Shown here piece after piece: positions 43,657-54,500 of a DNA stretch of 64,000 nt; position 1 is the first letter of the stretch; each line of letters opens with the position of its first letter. The position numbers were made by a program, and so were the translations under genes. The stretch is from Chitinophagales bacterium (lineage in GTDB: Bacteria > Bacteroidota > Bacteroidia > Chitinophagales > UBA10324): assembly GCA_025057275.1 (NCBI GenBank), contig JANWXQ010000059.1:20311-84310 (forward strand), read 5' to 3'. The notes below the pieces were generated by a model that searched no databases, was not told the DNA's origin, and saw nothing but the letters and a program-made list of their open reading frames with translations.

Positions 43657-44337
43657 TTATTGTTTTTTTTCAGAAGTATGTTTGGCCAACGTTTGCAATC
43701 CCTTGGGAGTGAGAATTCCATAAAGAAAATGTCGTCCTAATTCCAGTTGCACCTGTTGAATGGAAAACTGTTGCGGTGGAAACACATTCGGATTGGCAGC
43801 AAGAAAAATCTGCTCAATGCGCAGTCGCGACATAATCACTGCATCCAGTTCAGGACGGTATAAACCCAGCAGAATACCCTTGCGCAGATTGCGTTCAACT
43901 ACCTCTGTCAGCTCGCTGCGGATGAATCGCTGGAAATGCTGCCACGAACGCGGGAAATATTTCTGTAAATCGTAAACGAAAGTGGCGTGAAAGCGCCGGA
44001 TCTCGTTCGTCATCATCTCCAAAGCCTGCAGAATGTGTTGCACGGGGTCTGTTGCCTCAGCCTCCATTTGCAGCATCAGCTTACGCTGGCGGTTAATGTT
44101 TTGACTGACCAGCATGTGTACCAGGGCGCTTTTGTCTTTAAAAAAGCGGTAGAACGTTTTCTTGGATATGGATACTTCGCGGCAGATGTCATCCATACTG
44201 ACGCTGTGAATGCCGTAAGTGAAGAACAAGGCATCCGCAGCGCGTAGGATGCGTTCCCGCACTTGTCGTACCGGCAGCCGCCGGATGCTTTTGGCTGGTT
44301 TCGCGACGGGCTTTTTTCGGGTCCGATAAGCAATCAT
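43657..44337 (-). CDS. TetR/AcrR-family repressor of the efflux operon
   Basis: A 226-residue regulator with a basic N-terminal tail and a TetR DNA-binding domain at about residues 24-75. It contains ILRAADALFFTYGIHSVSMDDICREV and SISKKTFYRFFKDKSALV, the standard helix-turn-helix region. The C-terminal ligand domain is divergent, as is normal. It is the first gene of the RND operon and sits next to a 9-bp-arm inverted repeat that overlaps a -7 promoter element, so autorepression and inducible control of the pump by its substrate are the likely mode of action. Confidence 0.92.
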   Translation of the reverse strand: MIAYRTRKKPVAKPAKSIRRLPVRQVRERILRAADALFFTYGIHSVSMDDICREVSISKKTFYRFFKDKSALVHMLVSQNINRQRKLMLQMEAEATDPVQHILQALEMMTNEIRRFHATFVYDLQKYFPRSWQHFQRFIRSELTEVVERNLRKGILLGLYRPELDAVIMSRLRIEQIFLAANPNVFPPQQFSIQQVQLELGRHFLYGILTPKGLQTLAKHTSEKKQ

Positions 44338-44353
44338 TCGGAATAAAGCGCGG

Positions 44354-44361
44354 CAAAACTA
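44354..44361 (-). promoter_or_regulatory. -7 promoter element of the tetR-RND operon
   Basis: On the minus strand TAGTTTTG matches TAnnTTTG and ends 17 bases before the tetR start at 44337; CCGC follows. One arm of the palindrome begins on its first base. Confidence 0.55.
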
Positions 44362-44392
44362 TGGAAACTTTGAACATTTCCTGAGTTTCCAT
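44361..44392. promoter_or_regulatory. Likely TetR operator: 9-bp inverted repeat overlapping the promoter
   Basis: ATGGAAACT (44361-44369) and AGTTTCCAT (44384-44392) form a perfect 9-bp inverted repeat separated by 14 bases. It starts at the -7 element and spans the region up to the expected -33 box. A second, internal pairing GGAAA-N9-TTTCC lies at 44363-44381. This placement is what a repressor needs to block RNA polymerase. Confidence 0.65.
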
Positions 44393-44437
44393 TGAAATGA
44401 AATAATCTTTACGCCCAGCTATCGCCTGAGCGATCCG

Positions 44438-45625
44438 TCAAACCAAACGGCTTACCCGGCTTTCGGGAAGCAGTCGCCCGTGCGCCAGGTCAACCGGAGC
44501 TATGCAGTTAATTCCCGGCCTTTTGCCGGGCTCCAGCGTACCCAGTTCATCCCAGCCCAAACAGGCAGCTCCGTTACTGCAGGCCCAGCGGAGCAAATCC
44601 TCCAAACCCACATCAGGATCATGCGCTTGTATGGATTTCATCGCTTCCAGAATAGAAAGGTGTTTGTTGGAGGCAAGCGAATCGGTTCCGATGCAAATCC
44701 GGTTGGTAACTTTCCGCCAGAGGGCATAATCGGGAAGGCTTCCCTCAATGTACTGATTGGCATCCGGACACGTGCACAGCCAGAACGAACCCTGCCACTG
44801 TAGCCAGGGGGATAAATCTTCAAACTGGGCTATGGTGTTGTGCACCAGCAAAACCCGACTTCCGGAAGGCAGCAGGTCAATCATCACCTCGGGCCACTGA
44901 ACCGGCTGATCCGAAAAGTACGTGCGCTCCACGGCCAGCAGGGGAAGTAAGTCCTGCAGGGCTCCGGAGCCTGAGGTCAGCAACTGCCGCTCGGCTTCCG
45001 ACTCCATATAGTGAACGGAATAAATACCCGTTCCGTCTTCCATAAAGAGACTTTTCAGCAACAAGGGAGAAACCGTGTAAGGCGCATGTGGCGTCAGGGA
45101 AGCAACCAAACCCTGTTGCCGTGCTTTTAGCAAAATGCTTTGTGCGTTTTGAATGCGTTCAGCAATCTGGCCGACAGCTAGCCCAAGGCATTCCACAAAT
45201 GTGTAATAGGTCAGAGAAGAAGTTTGTTTCACCCCAAACGAACTGTCGGTGTTGCTGATATCGGCCACGGCCACAATACCTTCCCGCTGCATGCATTCAT
45301 CAGCCCGCTTCATAGCATCGGCCGCTGCCTCCTGCCAGGCTGCATCAGCTCCCTGCGCACGGCGCAATCTGGCTAAGGCATTCAAAAAGAACGGAAGCCC
45401 TGTGCCGGAGGGAATCTGGTCGTGCAGGTGGCTGAGCTCCAGATGGCAATGCGCATTGACAAAGCCGGGGCACAAAACGCCCCTATGCCGTTCCACCAAG
45501 AGCGGATCCACTTCATCTTCCGGCAACAGGGCTTCAATGCGGCCGTCGGATGCGGCAACAACCACACTGTTTACTGCTGCAGGGCCCCGCAGGCTGAAGA
45601 TGCAATCCGCAGTCAGGTAGCGCAT
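44438..45625 (-). CDS. Amidohydrolase-superfamily enzyme (cytosine deaminase-like)
   Basis: A 395-residue protein of the metal-dependent amidohydrolase superfamily, from the ATG at 45625 (a TTG one codon earlier is also open). Signature regions are GVLCPGFVNAHCHLELSHL (HxH metal pair), SLTPHAPYTVS, SVHYMESEAE, LVHNT and ICIGTDSLASNKHLSILEAM with the catalytic Asp. It resembles the TRZ/ATZ, cytosine-deaminase and aminofutalosine-deaminase branch, which remove amino groups from purine-like or triazine-like rings. The exact substrate cannot be given. The gene lies upstream of the tetR operon on the same strand and is divergent from the alpha-glucan phosphorylase gene. Confidence 0.82.
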   Translation of the reverse strand: MRYLTADCIFSLRGPAAVNSVVVAASDGRIEALLPEDEVDPLLVERHRGVLCPGFVNAHCHLELSHLHDQIPSGTGLPFFLNALARLRRAQGADAAWQEAAADAMKRADECMQREGIVAVADISNTDSSFGVKQTSSLTYYTFVECLGLAVGQIAERIQNAQSILLKARQQGLVASLTPHAPYTVSPLLLKSLFMEDGTGIYSVHYMESEAERQLLTSGSGALQDLLPLLAVERTYFSDQPVQWPEVMIDLLPSGSRVLLVHNTIAQFEDLSPWLQWQGSFWLCTCPDANQYIEGSLPDYALWRKVTNRICIGTDSLASNKHLSILEAMKSIQAHDPDVGLEDLLRWACSNGAACLGWDELGTLEPGKRPGINCIAPVDLAHGRLLPESRVSRLV

Positions 45626-45650
45626 CAACGCTTGACCACCATCGGTGTTG

Positions 45651-45658
45651 CAAACCTA
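45651..45658 (-). promoter_or_regulatory. -7 promoter element for the amidohydrolase gene
   Basis: Minus-strand TAGGTTTG is an exact TAnnTTTG match that ends 26 bases before the ATG at 45625. No good -33 TTG is seen. Confidence 0.45.
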
Positions 45659-45756
45659 TCGCTTCGGCAACAAGTACGCGCCTGTTGTTCAGGGAGATGG
45701 CGACGAAAATCAGCCCATAAGCACATCGGCTATTTTAGCGCCGCCAATTCAACTCC

Positions 45757-47424
45757 ATGACCCTCTTTGAAAAAAAGTACCGGCACGGTTACAGCTATCA
45801 TCCGGCCTACCGGAAACCGGTGGCTTATTTCTCCATGGAATTCGCCATTGATCAGGCCCTGAAAACCTACAGCGGTGGACTGGGTTATCTGGCCGGTTCG
45901 CACATGCGCAGTGCCTACGAACTGCGGCAAAACCTTATCGGCATCGGCATCCAGTGGAAGTATGGGTATTACGATCAGGTGCGGCGTCCCGACCAAACCA
46001 TGGATGCAGCGTTCCTGGAAAAATCATACTCCTTTCTGGAAGACACCAACATCCGTTTTACCATTGATGTCAACGGTCATCCCGTTTGGGTAACGGCCCG
46101 CTATCTGGCGCCGTCTTATTTCAACACCGTTCCGGTCTTTTTCCTTACGACCGATATCCCCGAAAACGATTATCTGGCGCAAACCATCAGCCACAGATTG
46201 TACGACTCCGACGTGGCAGCCAAGGTGGCCCAGTTTATTCTGCTGGGTGTAGGCGGAGCCAAGCTGTTGGACTATCTCGGTTACCCGGCAGAAGTTTATC
46301 ACTTCAACGAAGCACATGCCTTACCTGCAGCATTTTATTTATACCAGAAATTCAAAAATCTGGAAGACGTCCGTCGGCGGGTGGTGTTTACCACGCATAC
46401 CCCCGAAGAAGCCGGCAACGAAAAGCACGATGTTCATCTGCTGCATAAAATGGGCTACTTCTGCGGGCTGAAACTGGACGAGGTGCGCCAGCTCTGTCGC
46501 CTGTCCGGTGAGGTCTTTGATCATTCGCTGTGCGCTCTGCGTATGGCCCGCCTGGCCAATGCCGTGTCGCAGTTGCACGGAAAAGTGGCGCGTAGCATGT
46601 GGGGTAAATACGAAGGCATCTGTCCGATTCACGCTATAACCAATTCCCAGAATGCGCTGTATTGGGCTGACCACAAAATGTATGAACTGCTTCACCGACA
46701 CCGCATCAAGCAACTGGTTCATCGGAAAAAGTATATGAAAAAAGTCTTATTTGATATAGTCGCCGATCAAACCGGCAAAATCTTTAATCCCGATGTGCTC
46801 ACCATCGTCTGGGCCCGTCGCTTTGCCGGCTACAAACGTGCCGATTTGCTTCTGCAGGATGCCGACCGATTCCATCAGCTGCTCACCCAGACCGATATGC
46901 CCGTTCAGCTCATTTACGCCGGCAAACCCTATCCGACAGACTATGGCGCCATTGCCACCTTCAACAAACTGGTACATACGGCCAAAAATTACAGGAACAT
47001 GGCAGTGCTTACCGGATACGAACTGCGCCTTTCTGCATGCCTCAAAGCCGGTGCCGACATCTGGCTCAACACCCCGCGCGTGACGCGCGAGGCTTCCGGC
47101 ACCTCCGGCATGACTGCCGCCATGAACGGCGCCATCAATTTTTCGACCTACGACGGCTGGATTCCTGAATTTGCCAACGAAAAAAATGCCTTTATCATCC
47201 CTCCTGCCGATCAGGAAGAAAGCTTCGTTATTCAGGACGTGCAGGACCTCCAGCGCCTGTACGACATCTTGTTCAAGAAAGTGCTTCCGATGTATTACAA
47301 AAAACCCGGATTGTGGCTGCGCATGATCCGGCAGAGCATGAAGGACGTGCTTCCGTATTTTGATTCCGGCCGAATGGCCGACGAATACTACCGTATACTT
47401 TACGACCCTTCATCCAACGCATAG
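45757..47424 (+). CDS. Short alpha-glucan phosphorylase-family protein with Thr at the PLP-lysine site
   Basis: A 555-residue member of the short alpha-glucan phosphorylase family (GT35-related). The N-terminal signature AYFSMEFAIDQALKTYSGGLGYLAGSH, then KLLDYLGYPAEVYHFNEAHALPAAF, TIVWARRFAGYKRADLLL and IYAGKPYPTDYG are clear. In known phosphorylases the PLP cofactor is held by a Lys in SGTSGMK or GTGNMK; here the segment reads REASGTSGMTAAMNG, with Thr453. If this is real, the enzyme may lack phosphorylase activity or use another mode. Glycogen breakdown would be the default role. It is divergent from the amidohydrolase, and TATTTTAG 26 bases before the ATG is a near-match to the -7 element. 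It is 28 kb from glgE. Confidence 0.85.
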   Translation: MTLFEKKYRHGYSYHPAYRKPVAYFSMEFAIDQALKTYSGGLGYLAGSHMRSAYELRQNLIGIGIQWKYGYYDQVRRPDQTMDAAFLEKSYSFLEDTNIRFTIDVNGHPVWVTARYLAPSYFNTVPVFFLTTDIPENDYLAQTISHRLYDSDVAAKVAQFILLGVGGAKLLDYLGYPAEVYHFNEAHALPAAFYLYQKFKNLEDVRRRVVFTTHTPEEAGNEKHDVHLLHKMGYFCGLKLDEVRQLCRLSGEVFDHSLCALRMARLANAVSQLHGKVARSMWGKYEGICPIHAITNSQNALYWADHKMYELLHRHRIKQLVHRKKYMKKVLFDIVADQTGKIFNPDVLTIVWARRFAGYKRADLLLQDADRFHQLLTQTDMPVQLIYAGKPYPTDYGAIATFNKLVHTAKNYRNMAVLTGYELRLSACLKAGADIWLNTPRVTREASGTSGMTAAMNGAINFSTYDGWIPEFANEKNAFIIPPADQEESFVIQDVQDLQRLYDILFKKVLPMYYKKPGLWLRMIRQSMKDVLPYFDSGRMADEYYRILYDPSSNA

Positions 47425-47481
47425 GGTCAACGCACAGCTTGCAAACTGCGCCATCATTTCGGCTACACTAATTTCGTTTCC

Positions 47482-48417
47482 ATGGTTGCAGTAATCGTCT
47501 TTTTTTTCATAGCATGCTCTGCGCTCTTCTCCGCATGCCCCAGCCGGACGGAATCCCTTAGCCCGACAGCTACAGGCTCCATCAGCACCCTTTCCGATTC
47601 GTTTCGAACGTACTGGTACAGCGGGGTGGCTGAAATCACCACTTACCGGCTGAATCAGGCACGTTACGGGGAAATTCATCCCGGCACAGCTACCCTCATT
47701 TTTGTTACCGAACCGTTTTCACTTTCCAAACAGGTAAAAACCGATAACCCCGATGCGGCCAATCCCGATCACATCTCCGTGCTTAAGCTCAATGCCTGTG
47801 CCCGCTTTATCACCGGAATCTATCCTTATGCAACCATGCTTTCCGTGTTTCAGCCCGTAGATGTTCTTCAGCATCCGCTTGCTTTAAAATCTGCAGCTTC
47901 GGTTCAGGAATGGTGCGGCATTTCCTATGCTCAGCGCAACCTGCGCTCCGGCCGTTACGAGGAAAAAAGCTTTTCCTACTTTGAATCCGAAGGCGATCAA
48001 AACCGAATACACGAATCGTGCTGGCTGGAAGACGCACTTTGGACGCTGATCCGCATCAATCCCGAAGTGGCTCCTGTTGGGCGCCACCGCCTGCTGCCCG
48101 GAAGCATTTACCACCGGCTTAGCCATCAGCCGGCGCAACCGCAATGGGCAAACCTGCGCCGCGAATTGCGCAATAACGATAAGGTAGATTACTACATCGA
48201 ATACGAACAATTGCGCCGCTCCCTGGTCATAACCTATGAGAAAAATTTTCCCCACCGCATCCGGGGCTGGGTGGAAACCTATCCCGGCTTTGATGGCCGG
48301 CTGCTCGCATCGGTTGCTGTAGCCGACCAAACCCTGCGGACTGACTACTGGAATCATCACCTGCCCGACGACCGCGCCCTGCGCAAACAGCTTAACCTTC
48401 CGGAAGACTGGCAGTAG
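47482..48417 (+). CDS. Conserved Bacteroidota lipoprotein of unknown function
   Basis: A 311-residue protein with a hydrophobic leader and Cys19 in FSAC (Cys12 in FIAC is an alternative), so it is probably membrane-anchored. The mature part contains FRTYWYSGVAEITTYRLNQARYGEIHPGTATLIFVTEPFSLSKQVK and LNACARFITGIYPYATMLSVF, segments I recall from conserved proteins of the phylum that databases sometimes label as septum-formation inhibitor; that label seems unfounded because no Maf motif is visible. It starts 57 bases after the phosphorylase and may share its transcript. Function unknown. Confidence 0.72.
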   Translation: MVAVIVFFFIACSALFSACPSRTESLSPTATGSISTLSDSFRTYWYSGVAEITTYRLNQARYGEIHPGTATLIFVTEPFSLSKQVKTDNPDAANPDHISVLKLNACARFITGIYPYATMLSVFQPVDVLQHPLALKSAASVQEWCGISYAQRNLRSGRYEEKSFSYFESEGDQNRIHESCWLEDALWTLIRINPEVAPVGRHRLLPGSIYHRLSHQPAQPQWANLRRELRNNDKVDYYIEYEQLRRSLVITYEKNFPHRIRGWVETYPGFDGRLLASVAVADQTLRTDYWNHHLPDDRALRKQLNLPEDWQ

Positions 48418-48558
48418 GGCCTCCTCAGGATGAAAGCTGCATCATCGGCAAGCAGGATTATCCAGAATTAGTACATTTACTCATGAAACGGTATCTGCTG
48501 CCGGCAGGTACAATCACCCCATAATGCCTAAGCTCATTTTGTTTCAATCTTACGTGAC

Positions 48559-51500
48559 ATGAACCATCGTTTTACAGCCAGCATTGCCGCAACCCTCTTT
48601 TGGATGTTGTTGCAAGTTCTGCCCTCCCGTGCCCAATACTGCACCTCAGGTTTGTATCTCTACGGATGCGTTTACGGCGACTACATCAGCGATGTGTCCC
48701 TCGGGGCCATTAATCAGACGGCCACCGGCTGCGGAACCAACGGCTATCAGGACTTCACTGCTCAATCCACCAAACTGGAGCAGGGATCTACCAACACTAT
48801 AAAAGTGACTACAGGTGGTTACGGTGCCGTCATCAGTATGTGGATTGACCTGAACGACGACTATGTATTCGCCTCATCCGAAAAGCTGATCGGTTACTTC
48901 AATTGCCCCAGCCCGAACACCAGCTATCAGATAAATTTTATCGTACCCGTTTCTGCCAAACTGGGCATGCATCGTCTGCGCCTGCGCAGCGTCGCTTATC
49001 CCTATCCGTTTCCGTTCACTGCCTGTTCTCAGGAATACTATGGCGAAACCCATGATTATTCCGTGGAGATAACCGCGCCCGGCAACATGGTGTATGCTTC
49101 CAGCACCGTGTTGCAAAACAACACCGATGCCGTCGCTGCCGGCTCCAGCGATGTGGAAATCATTGCCGTTCAGGTAGTCACTTCCGGCAGCCAGAACCCG
49201 CTTACACTTTCGTCCCTGACCCTAAACGCCAACGGCACCACCAGCTTCGCCAACGATGTCAGCAATGTGAAGGTGTATTACACCGGCACCAGCAGTTCGT
49301 TTGCTCCCGTTAATCTGTTCGGATCGGCCACGAACCTGCCCGGCACCATTTCCGGATCGCAAACCCTTGCCCCTGGTGTGAACTACTTCTGGGTGGCATA
49401 TGACGTGAAACCCACCGCCACGCTCGGCAATGAGCTGGATGCGGAATGCACGGCCCTGACGATTAACGGAACGTCCTATACTCCTGCCGTAACCGCTCCT
49501 CCCGGCAACCGCAAACTCGGCTATTGTACTCCGGTGGCTACCTACGGATGCTGGTTCGCCTACATTGACGGAGTGCAGTTAAATACGCTTAACAACACAG
49601 GCACCTATTGCAACGGCAACCCCGATGGCTACAATAACTATCCCCCTATGGGAAGCCTCACCACTTCCCTGGAAGCCGGCAACAGTTACCCCATTACGCT
49701 TACCGGTCCGCTCTCCAGTTATGTGGGTATGGGCGTGTGGATTGATTTCAACAACGATGGGGATTTTAGCGACCCCGATGAATTCGTCTATCAGTCGCCG
49801 GCAATTTTCTATCAATCCATTACCGGAACCATCACCATTCCTGCTTCCGCCACTCCGGGCAGCCGTCGCATGCGCGTGCGCTGTAACGATTATGCCCTTG
49901 TAACAGCGGGTCAGTCTTGCTCGGTATTTAGCTATGGTGAGTCAGAAGACTACACGATTACCATATTGCCGCCTTCCAACATGTCCTTTGTTTCCGCTAC
50001 CACCAGCCAAAACACCGACCTCACGCAACCCGGCCTCACCGATCAGCACATCATTGGCATTGAAGTGGTTACCAAGGGTGCACTCAATCCCTTTGCTGTT
50101 ACCTCCTTAACTATCACTTCAGCCGGTACTACCAATTTTTCCGCCGATGTATCGTCAGTTAAAGTGTACTATACCGGCACCAGCAACCAGTTTTCCACCA
50201 CCAACCTGTTTGGTTCCTCCACCGACCTCAGTCAGCCAATTTCCGGCAATGCCACCCTGGCAGCAGGAACGAACTATTTCTGGGTGGCATACGATGTGAA
50301 AGCCACAGCCACCATCGGCAACGTGTTGGATGCTGCCTGTACCCAGATCGTTATGACCGGGGCAGGGGGAACCAAATCGCCGAACCCTACTGCTCCGGCC
50401 GGTAACCGGCAAATTGATTATTGCTCCGCCACAGTGGGTTACGGTTGCTACTACGGTTATATTGATGAAGTGGTGTTCAATTCGCTGGTCAATTCCGGCT
50501 CCGGGTGCAACGGCAACACCGACGGTTACATCCAATACAGTACTGCGCAGTTTACCACTTCGGTTGAGCAAGGTCAAACCTACCCGATCCTGCTTACCGG
50601 CGGCCCCTCCTGGGATTGGGTGGGCTTCGGCGTCTGGATGGATTTCAACAAAGACGGTGATTTCTCTGATGCCGGAGAATTTGTCTGGTCATCTCCCGCC
50701 AGCACCAATGGTCAGCAAATAGGCTCTATCTCCATACCGGCAAATGCTGCCCTTGGACCTTGCCGCATGCGCATTCGCTCGCTGGAATACAGCACGCTGC
50801 TTTCTTCCGATGCCTGCGGAGAAATCATTTTCTATTACGGCGAAACCGAGGATTATACCATTTCCATAATCCCCCCATCGCCCATGACCTATGTGTCTTC
50901 TGCCTGCGCTCAGCTGAATACCAGCCCCGTTTCCCTGGGCACATCGGATGCCGATCTGATGCGTATTGAAATCATTACCCAGGGTAGCCTGAATCCCTTC
51001 AGCGTTACCAGCTTCCAGCTTAACGATAATGGCTGCACCGACTTTTTCGGTGATGTGTCTTCAGTGAAAATTTACTACACCGGAAGCAATGCAACCTTTT
51101 CTCCGGTCAACCTGTTTGGTTCTGCCTCTTCCCTTACCAGCCCGATTACCGGCAACCAGCCGCTACAAGGCGGAGTCAATTATTTCTGGGTGGCATTTGA
51201 TGTGTCCCCTTCCGCATCAATAGGAAATATCCTGGACGTGGAATGCACGCAAATCGTCATGAGTGGGGGAGTGGGGGCCAAAACCCCGGCTACGCCTGCA
51301 CCACCCCAATACCGCGAAATCAACTACTGCGTGCCCGTCGTTTCCTACGGCTGCACGTACGGCTACATTGATGGGGTTTCTCTTAATACCTTAAGCAACA
51401 CCTTTACCGGCTGCAACACCAATGCCAATTCGTACATCGAATATCCGCCAACAGGTTCCCTGACTACTACCTTGACTCAGGGCAGCACCTACACGATTAC

Positions 51501-54500
51501 CCTAAATGGCCCTTATTGGGATGCCGTGGGGTTCGGCGTCTGGATTGATTACAACGGCGACGGTGATTTTAACGACCCGGCCGAAATGGTCTTTGCTTCT
51601 CCCACCTACAATTACGGCACCCAAACCGGTTCCTTCACCCTGCCCTGTGATCCTTCCTCTATCGGTAACCGACGCATGCGCGTCCGTGCCAACTACTATG
51701 CCGTGGTCGGCAGCAACGATGCCTGTACCGCTTTCTGGTATGGAGAAACGGAAGATTATACCGTGTCCATCGTGGCCGGTTCATCCAACATGTCGTACAG
51801 CTCCAGCCTGTGTGCACAGGAAAATTTGTCCGCCGTGGGAGTGGGTGTAAACGATGTGGAAATTCTCAGCATCCGCGTCGTTACTAAAAATTGCAACAAC
51901 CCACTCACCGTTACCTCCTTTACCCTGAACAGCACCGGCACTACCAATTTCTCCGGTGATGTTTCTCAGGTTAAAATTTACTACACCGGTCAGAGCCCCG
52001 TTTTTGCTCCGGTCAATCTTTTTGGATCCGCTTCTAACACTTCTGCCCCTATCACCGGAAGCCAGACCCTGACTGCCGGCACCAACTATTTCTGGGTGGC
52101 TTACGACGTGAAACCAACGGCTACAGTGGGCAACAACCTGGATGCCGGTTGTTCTCAGATTCAGATTGCCGGACTGGGTGCCGTCAATCCGTCAACTCCC
52201 AATCCGCCCGGCAGCCGCCAGATCAATTACTGCGTGCCTACTGTTTTCTATGGCTGCTTTTACGGCGACTACATCAATAACGTTAAACTGAACACCCTCT
52301 CCAACATCAACAGTGGTTGTAACAACAATGCCAACAGCTATATCTATTATGCTCCCTCCGGCTCGCTCACTACAACCCTTCAACAGGGAAATTCCTACAC
52401 CCTCAGTGTCGAGCCGTATTTCTACTCTCAGGGCTTTGGCGTCTGGATTGATTACAACAACGACCTGGATTTTGCCGATGCCGGCGAATTCATTGGTGCT
52501 TCTCCCACCTATGTTTCCAGTTTTACCCTGCCGTTTACCGTTTCCATGAATCCCGATGCCATAGGCCAGCGCCGGCTGCGCATCCGCTGCGCCAGCTACT
52601 CAACCCTTACGGCTGACGACTGGTGCAATGGCCCCACGCTGGTGTATTACGGTGAAACCGAAGATTATGTGGTTACCATTGCTCCGGCCCCGCCCTGCAC
52701 CGGAACCCCAACGGCCGGATCAGTTACCCTTTCTCCATCTATCGTCTGCGGCAGTGGTACCATTATGGCTGAACTCAACGGATTTACTGTGGCAGGGGAT
52801 ATTTCGTTCCAGTGGCAAAGCTCACCGGATGGCCTGAACTGGAGCACCATTGCCGGCGCCACCGGAACCACATACTCTGCATCCCTGTCAGCATCCACTT
52901 ATCTGAGGGCTCAGGTGACGTGTGACAACAACAACCAAAGCGCCTTTACGGCTCCCGTACAGGCAAAGGTTGGGGGAAATGAAGCCGTCACTTCCGTTAC
53001 TGGCGCTACCATTTGCGGGCAGGGCAACGCTCAGCTGTCGGCTTCTGGTAATGCCGAATGGATTCTGTGGTATGAAGAAGCAACCGGAGGCGCTCCTGTT
53101 TACGTCAGCAGCAGCCCGTCATCCTATTCGCCTTTTGTAACGGCAACGGAGAACTTTTATGTGGCTGCCGCCAATGGCACCTTCAACGTGGGGTCGGTGG
53201 GTCCTGCCGATAACTCCATCGGTCCCGTAACCTCCGGCTACAGCTATTCGGCCATGTATTTTGATGTGCTGAAAAAATGCAGGCTGAACGGGGTTCATAT
53301 CTATCCCGCTGAACCCGGCACGGTTTCCCTGCAACTGACCGATGCCTCCTGGAATGTGCTCAAAACCACCACGTTTACCGTAACGGCCGGTCAGGTAAAC
53401 CAGAAAACCTTTGTGCCGCTGTTCTGGGATCTCAATCCGGGAACCAATTACCACCTCGGCTGGGGCTATCCTTCCATTTTGCTGCTCAGCAACGATTACC
53501 AGGGCACGCCATACAATTATCCTTATGTGCTTGCCGATGTGCTGTCCATTACGCAAAGCTCCTTTGGAACATATTACTATTTTTATTACTACGATTGGCA
53601 GGTGGATTACAGCGAACTGTGCGAGTCATCCCGCACTCCGGTTTCCGTTACCGTCAATGCCGCCCCCGACATTCAGGTAATCACCTCACCTGCCGTTCCG
53701 GCCATTTGCTCCGGCTCAGCCCAATCCGTAGTGCTTACCGCTTCCGGTCCCTATTCCTCCTTCTCCTGGTCGCCTGCTGACGGGCTCAATACCACTTCAG
53801 GAGCAGTGGTTTCTGCCTCGCCGACACAAACCACCTCTTACGTGGTCCTGGGCACCGATGGCTCCTGTCAGGACTACGATACCATTACCGTCACGGTCAT
53901 TCCTTCTCCCGTCGTTACGGCCACGGCCATCCCGGATGCCATCTGTCCTTCCGGCAGCAGTCAGCTCTTTGCCGCCGCCCCTGCCACCGATTATCAGGTT
54001 GCCTCCATACCTTTTGCCCCCGTTGCACTGACTGCTGCAGCTCAGACCGTAGCCTTTACCTACGACAGCTACACCGGACTTCTGCCCCTGGGCTTTACGT
54101 TTAACTTCTTCGGCGCCAATTACACCGGCTTTTATCTGTCCAACAACGGTTGGCTTTCCTTCTCCCCGCCGGTGAACAGCGGTTGTTGCGAGGGACAGAA
54201 ACTGCCCAACGCCAGTCAGCCCAACAACCTCATTGCTTTTGCCTGGGAAGATCTGGAGCCCTACTACGGCGGCACCGTTCGCTACCAGACCTTAGGCAAT
54301 GCACCTTTCCGTAAGCTGGTCGTGGAATTTATGGAAGTGCCTCATTACTATCTGGATGACCCTGTTACCGTTCAGGTAATTTTGTATGAATCCACCAACG
54401 TCATTGAAATTCATACCACCAGCATGCCCGGAAATCCCACCGGTTGGTGGGCACCCCATACCATGGGCATTGAAAACGCCGGCGGCACCAAGGCTGTAGT

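Noticed and set aside
47482..48417. Septum-formation inhibitor Maf
   Set aside because: The label is sometimes attached to similar proteins, but a leader with lipobox and absence of Maf nucleotide-binding motifs speak against it.
48483..48524. A 13-codon open frame upstream of the GEVED giant
   Set aside because: Too short, no conserved feature, and no promoter tied to it.
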